A stretch of DNA of 5,223 bases from Desulfobacteraceae bacterium (GTDB taxonomy: Bacteria; Desulfobacterota; Desulfobacteria; Desulfobacterales; UBA11574). Location of the stretch: positions 1 to 5,223 of the forward strand of contig JAOUGB010000209.1 in assembly GCA_029857875.1 (NCBI GenBank). Direction: 5' to 3'. The notes under the pieces are model-generated. The model ran no database searches, was not told where the DNA came from, and saw only the letters and a list, made by a program, of their open reading frames with translations. This document shows positions 5,120 to 5,223 of the stretch, in pieces (the stretch's first letter is position 1; every line of letters begins with the position of its first letter). A program made the position numbers and the translations under genes.

Positions 5120-5223
5120 GTGCCTAAAGTGAGCTAAAGTTGAGGAACGCGCTTTCAGCGCGATCAATTATAATTAAAATTGATAGAATACCTTAACTTT
5201 AGGCACTTTAGTTCACTTTAGGC
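5120..5223. repeat. Imperfect palindromic intergenic repeat built of CTAAAGT units
   Basis: GCCTAAAGTGAGCTAAAGT (5122-5140) and the complement of bases 5223-5205 match at 18 of 19 positions as terminal inverted repeats. Both arms are made of a short unit CTAAAGT. The left arm has it at 5124 and 5134; the right arm has its complement ACTTTAG at 5196, 5205 and 5215, so the right arm carries one extra 9-bp unit. TGAGG (5141-5145) and CCTTA (5191-5195) continue the pairing with one wobble. The interior has two hairpins: CGCGCT/AGCGCG with loop TTC (5148-5162) and ATCAATT/AATTGAT with an 8-nt loop (5163-5184). The repeat may continue past the window end. No coding potential is seen. Confidence 0.65.

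Noticed and set aside
5122..5223. CRISPR array start
   Set aside because: The repeated units are only 7-10 bp, occur in both orientations and have no uniform spacers.

Overview
The window reads as an ordinary bacterial chromosome segment carrying translation genes. It is probably from a Desulfobacterota (deltaproteobacterial, Desulfobacterales-like) organism. That guess rests on the flavour of the RsmE and ValRS proteins, the moderate GC, and the acidic Ile/Glu-rich protein with a helical tail between them. No 16S sequence or database search backs it.

Layout. On the minus strand at the left end, rsmE (16S rRNA m3U1498 methyltransferase, 125-877) is followed 44 bp downstream by a complete tRNA-Phe(GAA) gene (5-80). 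A good sigma70-type promoter for the tRNA lies over the last bases of rsmE, and its -35 box contains the rsmE stop codon. Bases 878-1087 hold no gene but carry three successive perfect or near-perfect hairpins. A strong consensus promoter (1088-1116) then drives a plus-strand gene for a 249-residue, very acidic protein (1177-1926). That protein has internal repeats and a charged C-terminal helical segment that looks like an oligomerisation domain; its function is unknown.

Bases 1927-2379 (453 bp) contain no convincing gene but are unusually rich in structure. There is a multi-hairpin module (1953-2049), a 16-bp inverted repeat enclosing a nested 8-bp one (2070-2195), a perfect TATAAT box, a bidirectional terminator (2262-2286) and a nested inverted repeat in front of valS. 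The plus-strand valS gene (2380-5043) encodes a complete valyl-tRNA synthetase with all expected motifs. After it come a weak terminator-like hairpin and an imperfect palindromic repeat (5120-5223) that runs off the window.

The recognised genes serve translation: rRNA modification, tRNA-Phe and tRNA-Val charging. The parts that genes do not explain are the acidic repeat protein and the structured intergenic DNA on both sides of it and after valS. These look like intergenic repeat elements or structured RNAs. I see no CRISPR array, transposase, phage gene or defence system.
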